A stretch of DNA of 64,000 bases from JBCCXL01 sp039191605 (GCA_039191605.1 JBCCXL010000003.1:124001-188000), one strand, 5' to 3'; shown: positions 54,177 to 63,564, numbered from the stretch's first letter. Notes: generated from the letters alone by a model not told the origin. Translations and numbers: made by a program.

Positions 54177-55254
54177 GAAGCTAGCCTTCGATCGCGCGCT
54201 CTTCACCAGCATCATTCTGCTGGTGGTCTTCGGCGTGTTGATGGTGTATTCCGCCAGCTCGGCTCTGGCGCGAGAGGAGCCAACGGGGGTCAACCCCTTC
54301 GTGGTCAAGCAGCTCGCGGCGGTGATGGTGGGCCTGGTGGCGATGTTTGTCTTCATGCACCTGGACTATCAGCGCTTCCGCCAGCGGGCGGTGGTCTATT
54401 TCGCGCTGGGCGCAATGGTGACGCTCCTAGTGCTGGTGCTCTTCTCCCCCACCTTGAACAACACCAACCGCTGGTTCTTCGTCGGTCCGGTTTCCATTCA
54501 GCCCTCGGAGCTAGCGAAACCGGCGATCATCCTGTTCCTGGCCTACTTCCTGGATGCCAAAGCGGATCGCCTGAATCAGCGACCGGTGCTGCTCATTCTG
54601 GTGGCCGTCGTCGGCCTGTTCAGCGGCCTGATTTTGATGCAGCCGGATTTCGGCACCGCGGCCCTGCTGATGGCCACCGCCGGGGTGATGCTCTTCGTTG
54701 CCGGACTCTCGTGGCGCTACGTGATCACCGCTGGGCTGATCTCGGTACCGGCGCTGGCTCTGGCGATCTATCTCGAGCCTTACCGCATGCAGCGCTTGAT
54801 CTCTTCGCTGAACTGGCAGGGGGACCCCTTCGGTGCCGGCTACCAGGTGCGTCAAAGCCTGATCGCCGTCGGCTCTGGTGGTTTTTCCGGCCTCGGTCTC
54901 GGGGAGAGCCTGCAGAAGCTTTACTTTCTGCCCTACCCCCACACCGATTTCATCTTCGCGATCATCTGTGAAGAGCTGGGCATGATCGGCGCTCTCTTCA
55001 CCCTGGCCCTCTACGGCCTGCTGCTGTGGCGGGGTTTGACCGCCGCCCGCCGCGCCCCCGATCGCTTCGGGGAGCTGCTGGCGCTGGGCTTCATCGCTCT
55101 GCTGGGGATCCAGGCCCTGATTCACATGAGCGTCTCCCTCGCTCTACTGCCCACCAAGGGCATTCCACTGCCCTTCGTCTCCTCCGGTGGATCTTCCCTG
55201 GTGGCCTCGCTGGCGGCCTGCGGAGTGCTGCTCAACATTTCTCAACACAGCTGA
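54169..55254 (+). CDS. ftsW: Septal peptidoglycan polymerase FtsW (SEDS)
   Basis: 361 aa from ATG 54169, within the murD end. Ten-helix SEDS protein: VYSASSALA in helix 1, NRWFFVGPVSIQPSELAKPA in the first large loop, DFGTAALLM, and the C-terminal PTKGIPLPFVSSGGSSL. It polymerises lipid II glycans at the septum together with FtsI. A longer frame upstream shadows murD and is not used. Confidence 0.97.
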   Translation: MAKKLAFDRALFTSIILLVVFGVLMVYSASSALAREEPTGVNPFVVKQLAAVMVGLVAMFVFMHLDYQRFRQRAVVYFALGAMVTLLVLVLFSPTLNNTNRWFFVGPVSIQPSELAKPAIILFLAYFLDAKADRLNQRPVLLILVAVVGLFSGLILMQPDFGTAALLMATAGVMLFVAGLSWRYVITAGLISVPALALAIYLEPYRMQRLISSLNWQGDPFGAGYQVRQSLIAVGSGGFSGLGLGESLQKLYFLPYPHTDFIFAIICEELGMIGALFTLALYGLLLWRGLTAARRAPDRFGELLALGFIALLGIQALIHMSVSLALLPTKGIPLPFVSSGGSSLVASLAACGVLLNISQHS

Positions 55255-55279
55255 ATCGACCCGACTTCTCATCCTCACC

Positions 55280-56527
55280 ATGAATACCCTCGATCCTAAG
55301 AGCTCGTCTTCTTCCTCCGCCGCGGCGCAGGGCCTTGCCCTGCTCGCCGGAGGGGGCACCGGAGGACACGTCTTCCCCGCCCTGGTGGTGGCGCAGGAGA
55401 TGCGTCGCCGCGGCTGGAGCGTGGCCTTTGCCGGCAAGGCGGGGGGAATCGAGGCGCGCTTGGCGGAGCAGGCAGACCTCGCCTTCCACCCCATCGAGGC
55501 GCGGCCGCTGGTGGGCCGAGGGGTAGTGGGCAAGCTGCGGGCGCTGTGGACCACGCTGCGCTCCGCCGGTTCTGCTCGGGCTCTGGTTCGGCGTCTCGAT
55601 GCGAGGGTGGTTCTGGGCACCGGGGGCTATATTTGCGCTCCCGCCGTGCTCGGCGCCTGGCTCGCCGGTCGCCCGGCCCTGCTGCTGGAGCCCAACGGGC
55701 GGGCGGGCGTCGCCAACCGCTGGCTCTCTCGCTGGTCGAAGGAAGTGCTGGTCTCCTGGCGTAGCGCCGAGGCCGACTTTCCCACCGCGGTGCGCTGTAT
55801 CGGAACGCCGGTGCGCCCGGACTTCTTCGAGGTGCAGCCGCTGCGGCAGGAAGAGCTGGAAGGTCGCGAGGAGCGCAGGATCTTGATCCTCGGCGGCTCC
55901 CAGGGGGCGGCGGAGCTCAACCGCCGGCTGCCGCCGGTGATCGCTCGCCTGCGGGAGGCGATTCCCTCGCTGCGGGTGGTGCATCAATGTGGTGAGCGCC
56001 ACGCGGCGGCGGCGAGAAGCGCCTATGACGATCTCGGCTTGGGGGACGAAGTGGAGGTGATCCCCTTTATCTCCGACGTGGCGGCGGCGATGGCGAATGC
56101 GGATCTGGTGCTCTCTAGGGCCGGCGCGATCACCCTCGCGGAGCTGTGTGCCGCTGGACGCCCGGCGCTTTTGCTGCCCCTCTCGGTAGCCCTCGGCCAC
56201 CAGCGAGACAACGCCGCCGCTCTGGTGGAGGCCGAGGCCGCGGAGCTGGTGGCGGCGCAGGAGTCTCCCGAGCAGCTATCGCAGCGAGCCCTCGCGTGGC
56301 TGACGAATGCCTCGCAGCTGGAGCGCCGCGCCGCCGCGGCCCGCTCCCTCGCTCTGCCGGGAGCTGCCGCTGCCGCGGCGGATCGCCTGGAGGCCTGGGC
56401 GGGGGGCTCCTCTGCCGGGCTCAGCGAGCCACCGAAGCGCCGCCGGAGCGCCGGCCCGTCCACCGAAAGTCAGTCATCCGAGATCGAGTCCACGCCGGAG
56501 CCGGCGTCCGACGGAGGAGTCCACTGA
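55280..56527 (+). CDS. murG: Lipid II synthase MurG (GlcNAc transferase)
   Basis: 415 aa from ATG 55280. A Ser-rich start (residues 8-13) precedes GGGTGGHVFPAL (24-35), the diphosphate-binding loop. Then GTGGYICAPAVLGA, the C-domain loop LILGGSQGAAELNRRLP, and the donor site SRAGAITLAELCAAGRPALLLPL. A GT-B enzyme on the inner leaflet adding GlcNAc to lipid I. About 50 C-terminal residues (Ser/Pro/Glu-rich) extend beyond the usual end. Confidence 0.95.
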   Translation: MNTLDPKSSSSSSAAAQGLALLAGGGTGGHVFPALVVAQEMRRRGWSVAFAGKAGGIEARLAEQADLAFHPIEARPLVGRGVVGKLRALWTTLRSAGSARALVRRLDARVVLGTGGYICAPAVLGAWLAGRPALLLEPNGRAGVANRWLSRWSKEVLVSWRSAEADFPTAVRCIGTPVRPDFFEVQPLRQEELEGREERRILILGGSQGAAELNRRLPPVIARLREAIPSLRVVHQCGERHAAAARSAYDDLGLGDEVEVIPFISDVAAAMANADLVLSRAGAITLAELCAAGRPALLLPLSVALGHQRDNAAALVEAEAAELVAAQESPEQLSQRALAWLTNASQLERRAAAARSLALPGAAAAAADRLEAWAGGSSAGLSEPPKRRRSAGPSTESQSSEIESTPEPASDGGVH

Positions 56528-57924
56528 TGTTCCGCAACTTCACCGGCCTTTCCCGGGTTCATTTCGTCGGCATCGGAGGTGCCGGAATGAGCGGCATTGC
56601 GGAGGTCTTGCTGGACTACGACCTCGAGGTTAGCGGCTCCGATCTGCATCTCTCGGAAACCACCGATCGCCTGACTCGACTCGGGGCTCAGATCCGAGAG
56701 GGGCACGCGGCGGAGAACGTCGATGACGCCGAGCTAGTGGTGATCTCCTCCGCCGTGCCGCAGGAGAACCCGGAAGTCGTCGAGGCCCGCCGCCGCGGGA
56801 TCACGGTGGTGCGCCGAGCGGAGATGCTCGCTGAGTTGATGCGCCTCAAATACGGCATCGCGGTGGCCGGAACCCACGGCAAGACCACCACCACCTCGCT
56901 GGTGGGATGGACCCTCACCGAGGTGGGACAGGATCCGACGGTGATCGTCGGCGGTCGGCTGCGGGTCTCCGGAACCGGCGCCCGCATGGGCAAGAGCCAT
57001 CTGCTGGTGGCGGAAGCGGACGAATTTGATCGCTCCTTCCTGCGCCTGGCGCCCATCGTTGCGGTGGTGACCTCGATCGATCGCGATCACCTCGATACCT
57101 ACCGGGATCTCGACGAGATCCAGGATGCCTTCGTCGAGTTTGCCGGCCGCGCCCCCTTCTTCGGGCGGGTGATCATGTGCCTGGATGATCCCAACATTCA
57201 GCAGATTCTGCCCCGCCTGGAGGATCGCCGCATCCTCACCTACGGCCTCTCGCCGCAGGCGGATCTCCACGCCATCGCGGTGGAGCCGGGGCGCTGGAGC
57301 AGCCGTTTCAAGGTGGTGTACCGGGACGTGGTGCTCGGCACGGTGGATCTTCCGATGCCCGGCGGGCACAACATCCTCAACGCCCTGGCGGCCCTCGCCG
57401 TGGGCCTTGTGCTGGAGCTTCCCTTCGACGAATTGGCCCAGGCCCTCGGCCGCTTCGGCGGCGTGCACCGCCGCTTCGAGCGGGTCGGCTCCTTCCTCGG
57501 GGCCGACGTGGTAGACGATTACGCTCACCACCCGACGGAAGTGGTCGCGGCCCTCAAGGCGGCGCGCCAGACCTGCGGTGCCGGCCGCATTCACGCCATC
57601 TTCCAGCCTCACCTCTTCACCCGCACTCGGGCGCTGGCGCCGGAGCTCGGACGCGCGCTGCTGGCGGCAGACCACGCAGTGGTGACGGACGTCTACGGCT
57701 CTCGGGAAGCGGCGATTCGCGGGGTGAGCGGTGAGCTGGTGGTGCGCGCCGCCCAGGCCAGCGGCCACCGCAACGTCGACTTCTGTGCCGATTGGCGAGA
57801 CGCCCAGGCTCTGCTGGAGCCTCATCTGGCGGAGGGGGATTTGGTGATCACCCTCGGCGCTGGAGATATCTATCGCCTCGGCCGGCAGCTGGTGCAGAAG
57901 GAATCTGCGGAGGGCGATCCATGA
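56527..57924 (+). CDS. murC: UDP-MurNAc:L-alanine ligase MurC
   Basis: 465 aa from ATG 56527, overlapping the murG stop by one base. VHFVGIGGAGMSGIAEVLL binds UDP, GTHGKTTTTSLV (near residue 115) binds ATP, EADEFDRSFLRL and the C-terminal VVDDYAHHPTEVVAAL are classical MurC motifs. First amino acid addition to UDP-MurNAc. In many genomes murB and ddl follow; here ftsQ overlaps directly by 4 nt. Confidence 0.97.
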   Translation: MFRNFTGLSRVHFVGIGGAGMSGIAEVLLDYDLEVSGSDLHLSETTDRLTRLGAQIREGHAAENVDDAELVVISSAVPQENPEVVEARRRGITVVRRAEMLAELMRLKYGIAVAGTHGKTTTTSLVGWTLTEVGQDPTVIVGGRLRVSGTGARMGKSHLLVAEADEFDRSFLRLAPIVAVVTSIDRDHLDTYRDLDEIQDAFVEFAGRAPFFGRVIMCLDDPNIQQILPRLEDRRILTYGLSPQADLHAIAVEPGRWSSRFKVVYRDVVLGTVDLPMPGGHNILNALAALAVGLVLELPFDELAQALGRFGGVHRRFERVGSFLGADVVDDYAHHPTEVVAALKAARQTCGAGRIHAIFQPHLFTRTRALAPELGRALLAADHAVVTDVYGSREAAIRGVSGELVVRAAQASGHRNVDFCADWRDAQALLEPHLAEGDLVITLGAGDIYRLGRQLVQKESAEGDP

Positions 57925-59168
57925 GCGCTTCCCTAACCCAGTGGCCGCCGCCGAAATCCAATCCTCGCCGGCAAGGCGAAGATGGGCGGCCCTCGCCCTT
58001 CCCGCAGGAAGGCACCGCCGAGGGGCAGAGCTGGCTCTTCTCGGAGGCCTGCTCCGCGCTGGAGCCCGCCGCGGCACGCTCCTCTGAGCATTCCCCCTCT
58101 GAACGGGCTGCAACGGAAGTCGGCTCCCGACGCCGTAGCTTGGCCGAGGGCGGCACCGGCGATCCCCAAGGCCAGGATTCCCGCGGTGCGCTGAGCCTCG
58201 ATGAAACTCCGCTCCATCGTCCCGAGCTGGCACAGAGCTCCGAGCAGACCGCAGATCCCTTGGATGAGGTGCGTCGCCCGGAGCGGCCGCCGATGCTGCT
58301 GCGGCGGCGGGAATTCCGCGGCGACGGGGTTTCCCTGCCGGCGGCCGGCCCGGCCCGGCCGGAAACCGAGTCCTTCCGTCGCCGAGGGGTGATCTCCATC
58401 CATCGGCGCCAGCGTCGCTTCTTGGCCTGGGCCAAAGGCTTGCTGACCGCCTTGGTGTTGGTGGGGGTTCCCGCCCTGCTAGCGCTGTGGATCCTGTCTT
58501 CTCCCCGCTTCGCCCTGGCGGAGGTCACCGTGGTGGCCAGCGATCGGGTGGAGGCGGATTGGGTGCAGGGCGCTCTCGCGCCGCTCCAGGGGGAGAATCT
58601 GCCGACTCTTTCCCTGTCTCGCGCTCGGGATCTGCTCCACGGTCATCCGTGGATCGATCGAGTCACTCTGCAGAAGCGACTGCCCAGAGAGCTCTCGGTG
58701 GTGGTGTCCCAGCGTGAGCCCCAGGCGGTGGTAATCGGTGAGCTGGAGGCGGTGTATATCGATGGCCGAGGGGCCATCGCCCCGGTGGAGGGGGAGCCGC
58801 CGCAAGACCTGCCGGTGATCACCGGCCTGAACGGTCGCGAGGATCTCCGGGTCGCCGCCCTGGCGGTGGTGGCGGAAGCCCGGGCGCAGGATTCTGCTGC
58901 GCTGGGGAGTCTCGAACGCATCGAAGCGATCGCTTCTCAAGATCTCTTGGCGGTCTTCTCCGCGCTGCCCTTCCCTCTTCGGGTCCAGCCTGGAGCACTG
59001 CCTCAGCGTCAGCCAGCCCTCCTTCGTCTATTGCCGGAGTTGCTGCTGCGCAGCGAAGAAATTCGAGTCGTCGATCTACGCTTCGACGGCCGCTTGATTG
59101 TTGAAACCATGGAATTTGGCGGAGACGAGCCCCCCCGGCCCGGTATTCGCCGCGGGAGCAGAGGGTAA
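57921..59168 (+). CDS. ftsQ: FtsQ-like division protein with long N-terminal extension
   Basis: 415 aa from ATG 57921 (ATGA overlap with murC). The membrane helix lies at about 173-192 (GLLTALVLVGVPALLALWIL), so the cytoplasmic part is about 170 residues, far longer than the usual few dozen, and rich in Ser, Pro, Glu and Arg. The POTRA domain follows (about 195-270: ALAEVTVVASDRVEADWV, RVTLQKRLPRELSVVVSQREPQAVV), then the beta domain. Expected partner of FtsL and FtsB. The extension looks disordered and could bind cytoplasmic division proteins. Confidence 0.88.
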   Translation: MSASLTQWPPPKSNPRRQGEDGRPSPFPQEGTAEGQSWLFSEACSALEPAAARSSEHSPSERAATEVGSRRRSLAEGGTGDPQGQDSRGALSLDETPLHRPELAQSSEQTADPLDEVRRPERPPMLLRRREFRGDGVSLPAAGPARPETESFRRRGVISIHRRQRRFLAWAKGLLTALVLVGVPALLALWILSSPRFALAEVTVVASDRVEADWVQGALAPLQGENLPTLSLSRARDLLHGHPWIDRVTLQKRLPRELSVVVSQREPQAVVIGELEAVYIDGRGAIAPVEGEPPQDLPVITGLNGREDLRVAALAVVAEARAQDSAALGSLERIEAIASQDLLAVFSALPFPLRVQPGALPQRQPALLRLLPELLLRSEEIRVVDLRFDGRLIVETMEFGGDEPPRPGIRRGSRG

Positions 59169-59173
59169 GGCGC

Positions 59174-60409
59174 ATGGCCAGACCGGAAGACTACCTGGTG
59201 GGAATCGATGTGGGCTCCTCCAAGATCGGGGTGCTCATCGGACTGCGGGACGATGGCGGTGGCGTCGAGATCGTCGGCAAGGGGGAAGCCCCCAACCGCG
59301 GCACTCGCAAAGGCAACATCGTCAACGTCGATGCCACCGTCGACGCGATCCGCGGCGCCACCGAAGAGGCCGAGGTGATGGCGGGGGTGGATATCTCCCA
59401 CGCCTACGTTGGCCTCGCCGGTGCGGACGTGCGCAGCGTCAACTGCCGAGGCATGGTCTCGGTGAAGCGCAAGGATCGGGAGATCGGGCGCGACGATATC
59501 GAGCGAGTCCTGGAGGCGGCGCAGTCTATTGCCTTGCCGCCGGATCGGGAGATCCTCCACGCCCTGCCCCAGGAGTTCCTGGTGGATGAGCAGGGGGGCA
59601 TCGCTGAGCCCCGGGGGATGCTCGGCAGTCGTCTCGAGGTCCTGCTGCACCTGGTGACCGGAAACGTCACCCGCTCGAAGACTCTGCTGACCTGCGTCAA
59701 CCGCGCCGGCATCGAGGTGCTGGAGCTGGTTTTCGAGCCCCTGGCGACGGCGGAAGCGGTGCTCACCCGCGACGAGCGAGAGCTCGGAGTTCTGCTGGTG
59801 GACATGGGAGCCGGAACCACCGAATACGCGCTCTTCGTCGACGGTGAAGTACAGCACAGCGGGGTGCTGCCGGTGGGCGCCAATCACTTCACTAGCGACC
59901 TGGCGACGGTGCTGCGCACGCCCCACAACGAGGCGGAGCGGCTGAAGATCCGCGAGGGCTGCTGCATGGATCACATGGTGCCGGGGGACGAGGGGATCTC
60001 CGTTCCGTCCCTCGGCGGCGGAGCGCCGCGAGTGGTGCCCCGTCGTCAGCTCTGCAACATCCTGCAGCCGCGGGCGGAGGAAATGTGCCACCTGCTGCAG
60101 GAAGAGCTCGCCCGCCACGGCTTCGAAGAGGCTCCTCGCGCCGGAGTGGTGCTCTCCGGTGGCGGCGCCCAGCTCTCGGGCCTGTTGGAAATGGCAGAGC
60201 AGGTCTTCGATAGCGGGGTGCGCTACGGGCTGCCCTACGACTTCGGAGGTCTGGTAGACGTCATCAGCTCCCCTGGCTGGTGCACCGCGTCTGGATTATT
60301 GCGCTGGGGGGTGCTCTCGGAGCAGACCCGCACCAGGCGTCGCCGCCGGCCGTGGAACGTTCGAGACATGATGGGAAACCTCAAGGGAATGTTCGAGGAT
60401 TTGTTATGA
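59174..60409 (+). CDS. ftsA: Cell division actin-like ATPase FtsA
   Basis: 411 aa. ATP site VGIDVGSSKIGVLIG at the start, the SHS2/1C subdomain region with ISHAYVGLAGADVRSVN, phosphate 2 motif LLVDMGAGTTEYALF and LSGGGAQLSGLLEMA. The C-terminal helix RDMMGNLKGMFEDLL is the expected membrane-targeting amphipathic helix. It tethers FtsZ to the membrane. Its stop overlaps ATG 60406 of ftsZ. Confidence 0.96.
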   Translation: MARPEDYLVGIDVGSSKIGVLIGLRDDGGGVEIVGKGEAPNRGTRKGNIVNVDATVDAIRGATEEAEVMAGVDISHAYVGLAGADVRSVNCRGMVSVKRKDREIGRDDIERVLEAAQSIALPPDREILHALPQEFLVDEQGGIAEPRGMLGSRLEVLLHLVTGNVTRSKTLLTCVNRAGIEVLELVFEPLATAEAVLTRDERELGVLLVDMGAGTTEYALFVDGEVQHSGVLPVGANHFTSDLATVLRTPHNEAERLKIREGCCMDHMVPGDEGISVPSLGGGAPRVVPRRQLCNILQPRAEEMCHLLQEELARHGFEEAPRAGVVLSGGGAQLSGLLEMAEQVFDSGVRYGLPYDFGGLVDVISSPGWCTASGLLRWGVLSEQTRTRRRRRPWNVRDMMGNLKGMFEDLL

Positions 60410-61995
60410 GCGAGCTCTTTCCGCCTCTCCGAGCCGTCGGCTCCTCCACCGGTGATCGACCCGAGCAACGATCGTTGATCGAGGACGACGAGATCGATGC
60501 GCAGGAAGCGACGAACGCGAACGACTCGAGCGCTGAGCTGGAGGCCTCCATCGCGAGTGGCTCTCAAGATAGCTCTCAGGAAAGCTCTCAGAGCGAGCTG
60601 GCCTCCGAGGCCGCTGCGGGCTCTGATGCTTCCTCCGATTCTGCCCCTGACTCTGGCTCTGCGGAGAGCGCATCCTCCAGCGCCGCCGAGCCCGACTCCC
60701 TTTCCGCTGAATCCGCCACTGAAGAAGTTTTGAATACCGCAAGGAGACGCCCCATGATTTTGTTCGACGAGCAGGAAGAGCCGGAGGTCGAGGCTCCCCT
60801 AGCCGACAACCCCCTGGACCGCGCCACGGTGCCCGCTCGGATTCGAGTGATCGGAGTGGGCGGCGGAGGCGGCAATGCCGTCAACCGCATGATCGCCGCC
60901 GATCTAAAGGGGATCGAGTTCATCGCCGCCAATACCGATCTTCAGGCCCTGCACCAATGTCAGGCGTCCACCAAGATGCAGCTGGGCAACGAGCTGACCA
61001 AGGGGCTCGGAGCCGGCTCGGATCCGGAGGTCGGCCGCAAGGCGGCGCTGGAAGATGCGGATTCCATCAAGGAGCTCTTGGCTGGCTCCGACATGATCTT
61101 TCTCACCGCCGGCCTCGGCGGCGGTACCGGCACCGGCGCCGCTCCGATTCTCGCCTCCCTGGCAAAGGAGATCGGTGCTCTGACGGTGGCGGTAGTCACC
61201 AAGCCCTTCGCCTTCGAGGGCCGTCGCCGCACCAAGCTGGCAGACCAGGGGGTGGAAGAGCTGCGCTCGGTGGTCGATACTCTGATCACCATTCCCAACG
61301 AGCGCCTGCTCTCCTACGTCGAGCGCGGCACGCCCCTCAAGGAAGCCTTCCGCATCGCCGATGACGTGCTGCGCCAGGCGGTGCAGGGGATCAGCGACCT
61401 GATCACCGTACCCGGTGAGATCAACGTCGACTTCGCCGATGTGCGCACCATCATGACCGGCATGGGCATGGCGCTGATGGGTACCGGCATCGCCCGTGGC
61501 GAGCATCGGGCGGTGGAGGCAGCCCAGGCGGCGATTTCCTCGCCGCTGCTGGAGGAGACCTCGATCCAGGGTGCCCAGGGCGTATTGATCAACATCTCCG
61601 GCGGCGTGGACGTGGCTCTTCACGAATACGCCGAGGCGGCGCAGATCATCGGCGACAGCGTCGACGAGAACGCCAACATCATCTCCGGCATGGTGATCGA
61701 CGAGACCCTCGAGGAGTCGATGAAGGTCACCGTCATCGCTACCGGATTCGATGCCGAAGCGGGTCGCCGGGTGGAGCTACCGAGGGCTACCGCGGTGCCC
61801 GCCATGGACATGGAGCCTCCGCCGGTGACGGTCACCGAGCCGGTTCCGGTGGCGGAGGAAGAGCTGGACGAGATCCCCTTCTACCGCAAGGTCATCGCCC
61901 AGCAGCAGGGGGACGATCCCAACGGCTTCGGTCCCAATTGGTCCAACGTCGACGACTACGACATCCCGACGGTGCTGCGCAAGCAAATGGATTGA
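60406..61995 (+). CDS. ftsZ: Cell division GTPase FtsZ, with optional N-terminal extension
   Basis: 529 aa if read from ATG 60406, which overlaps the ftsA stop (ATGA). A second in-frame ATG at 60754 (MILFDEQEE) has AAGGAGA 6 nt upstream and gives a standard-size 413-aa protein. The first 116 residues are Ser/Ala/Glu/Asp-rich and carry no domain. The GTPase is complete: RVIGVGGGGGNAVNRMI, FIAANTD, tubulin signature GGGTGTG (238-244 of the long form), and T7-loop region FADVRTIM. The tail DYDIPTVLRKQMD is the conserved peptide that binds FtsA. Both products may be made. Last gene of the operon. Confidence 0.95.
   Translation: MSELFPPLRAVGSSTGDRPEQRSLIEDDEIDAQEATNANDSSAELEASIASGSQDSSQESSQSELASEAAAGSDASSDSAPDSGSAESASSSAAEPDSLSAESATEEVLNTARRRPMILFDEQEEPEVEAPLADNPLDRATVPARIRVIGVGGGGGNAVNRMIAADLKGIEFIAANTDLQALHQCQASTKMQLGNELTKGLGAGSDPEVGRKAALEDADSIKELLAGSDMIFLTAGLGGGTGTGAAPILASLAKEIGALTVAVVTKPFAFEGRRRTKLADQGVEELRSVVDTLITIPNERLLSYVERGTPLKEAFRIADDVLRQAVQGISDLITVPGEINVDFADVRTIMTGMGMALMGTGIARGEHRAVEAAQAAISSPLLEETSIQGAQGVLINISGGVDVALHEYAEAAQIIGDSVDENANIISGMVIDETLEESMKVTVIATGFDAEAGRRVELPRATAVPAMDMEPPPVTVTEPVPVAEEELDEIPFYRKVIAQQQGDDPNGFGPNWSNVDDYDIPTVLRKQMD
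60741..60747 (+). promoter_or_regulatory. Internal ribosome binding site for a short FtsZ
   Basis: AAGGAGA 6 nt before the in-frame ATG 60754. It is stronger than anything before ATG 60406 and would let a 413-aa FtsZ start independently of coupling to ftsA. Confidence 0.65.
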
Positions 61996-62015
61996 GCTCT
62001 GCGGTGGGGACGGTG

Positions 62016-62040
62016 CCGGCCTCGGATTCTCCGGGGCCGG
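62016..62040 (+). terminator. GC-rich hairpin after ftsZ
   Basis: A 10-bp stem pairs 62016-62025 with 62031-62040 (one wobble) around a 5-nt loop, 20 nt after the ftsZ stop. No T-run follows. Probably the end, or a pause, of the dcw transcript. Confidence 0.55.
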
Positions 62041-62158
62041 TGGCGGCGTGGGGTATGATGGCGAACCGTCGAGGGTGAGGGAAGGTGGCTGCGATGGCCG
62101 CCTTCGATGCCTTACCCCCCCGCATCTCCAATCTTCTCTGTCTTAGTTCCGAGCCGCG

Positions 62159-63544
62159 ATGGATTCGAAGGTTCTTCAGGTCGTCCTCAGCCGAGGCGGT
62201 CGCCCGGTGCGCATTCTCCTGGAACGGGAGGTGGGGGAAGGGGAGCGTCTCCAGGTCGCCATCAAAAGCGGAACCGAGGCGCAGGAGCTGCCGAGGGAGC
62301 GAGACCTCGATCAGGCGGTGGTGCTAGAGGACGTTCCGGAGCTGGGCCGAGTCGGCACCTTTCGCCGCAGCGCGGGGAGCAAGGAAGACACTACCGAGAT
62401 CATGGTGGTGGAGGGGGCGCCGGAAGTGGAGTCGGTGGCCGCGGTGATCGAGCCAGAGGCCTTCGACTTCTTGACCAAACCCATCGACCAGGGAGAGCTC
62501 CAGGAGATCCTCCAGGAGCTTCACGGCGACGGGGAGGCTTCCGACGGGCGCTCCAGCGTGGCGAAGAATCTGCTGCGCCGACTGCGCCGGGGCAACGTCA
62601 ACGCGCCGATTCTGGGGGAGAGCCCGGCGATGGAGGAGCTGCTGAGCCTGGTAGACCGGGTCTCCAGCTCCCACGCCACGGTGCTGATTCATGGCGAGAC
62701 CGGCACCGGCAAGACCATGATCGCGAAGATCATCCACGACCTCAGCTCGCGGGCGGAGGGTCGCTTCGTCGCCATCAACTGCTCCGCCTTTCAGGATCAG
62801 CTGCTGGAGAGTGAGCTCTTCGGGCACGAGAAGGGCGCCTTCACCGGCGCGGTGCAGGCGAAAGAGGGGCTGTGGGAGGTGGCGGACAAAGGAACTCTCT
62901 TCCTGGACGAGGTAGCAGAGATGACCGCCTCGATGCAGGCGAAGCTGCTCCAGGTGCTGGATAGTGGAGAGATGCGCCGCGTCGGCGGTACTCGCCTGCG
63001 CAAGGTCGACCCTCGGGTGATCGCCGCCACCAACAAGGACATCAAGGAAGAGGTCGCCGCCGGCCGCTTCCGGGAAGATCTGCTCTTCCGACTGAACGTG
63101 GTGACCCTGACGGTGCCGCCGCTGCGGGAGCGCAAGAGCGAGATTCCGGCTCTCATCGAGGGCTTCATGCAGCGCTTCGTCTCCCAGGGGTTGGAGGCGA
63201 AATCGGTCTCTCCCCAGGCGATGCGCCTGCTGCAGACCTACGGCTGGCCCGGCAACGTCCGCGAGCTTTCCAACACCTTGGAGGGTCTCCTATTGTTGAC
63301 CCGAGGTGAGGTGATCCAGCCGGAGGATCTGCCGCAGAACATTCGCCCTTCCTTGCGCGAGGCGCTGCCGGAACCGGAGCCGGACGAGGCGCCGGTGCCG
63401 CTGACCGAGATCGAGCGGGTGCACGTGGCGCGCACCCTCAGCTACACCGAGGGTAAGAAGGCGCCGGCGGCGCGGCTGCTGGGGATCGACGTCAAGACCT
63501 TGAGCAAGAAGATCCGCGACTACGGGATCGAGCTGCCGTCCTAG
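62159..63544 (+). CDS. Sigma-54 activator (NtrC family) with degenerate receiver
   Basis: 461 aa from ATG 62159. Residues 1-120 look like a decayed receiver: the end AFDFLTKPIDQGELQEILQ matches the receiver lysine loop, but the double-Asp pocket and a clear phosphoacceptor are missing. The AAA+ domain has Walker A GETGTGKT (179-186), the sigma-54 loop GAFTGA (226-231) and Walker B TLFLDEVAEM. A Fis-type helix-turn-helix ends the protein (AAARLLGIDVKTLSKKIRDYGI). It should remodel sigma-54 RNA polymerase, possibly without phosphorylation. No partner kinase is adjacent, and the targets are unknown. Confidence 0.9.
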   Translation: MDSKVLQVVLSRGGRPVRILLEREVGEGERLQVAIKSGTEAQELPRERDLDQAVVLEDVPELGRVGTFRRSAGSKEDTTEIMVVEGAPEVESVAAVIEPEAFDFLTKPIDQGELQEILQELHGDGEASDGRSSVAKNLLRRLRRGNVNAPILGESPAMEELLSLVDRVSSSHATVLIHGETGTGKTMIAKIIHDLSSRAEGRFVAINCSAFQDQLLESELFGHEKGAFTGAVQAKEGLWEVADKGTLFLDEVAEMTASMQAKLLQVLDSGEMRRVGGTRLRKVDPRVIAATNKDIKEEVAAGRFREDLLFRLNVVTLTVPPLRERKSEIPALIEGFMQRFVSQGLEAKSVSPQAMRLLQTYGWPGNVRELSNTLEGLLLLTRGEVIQPEDLPQNIRPSLREALPEPEPDEAPVPLTEIERVHVARTLSYTEGKKAPAARLLGIDVKTLSKKIRDYGIELPS

Positions 63545-63564
63545 ACTGCCGTTTCTAGGAATTG

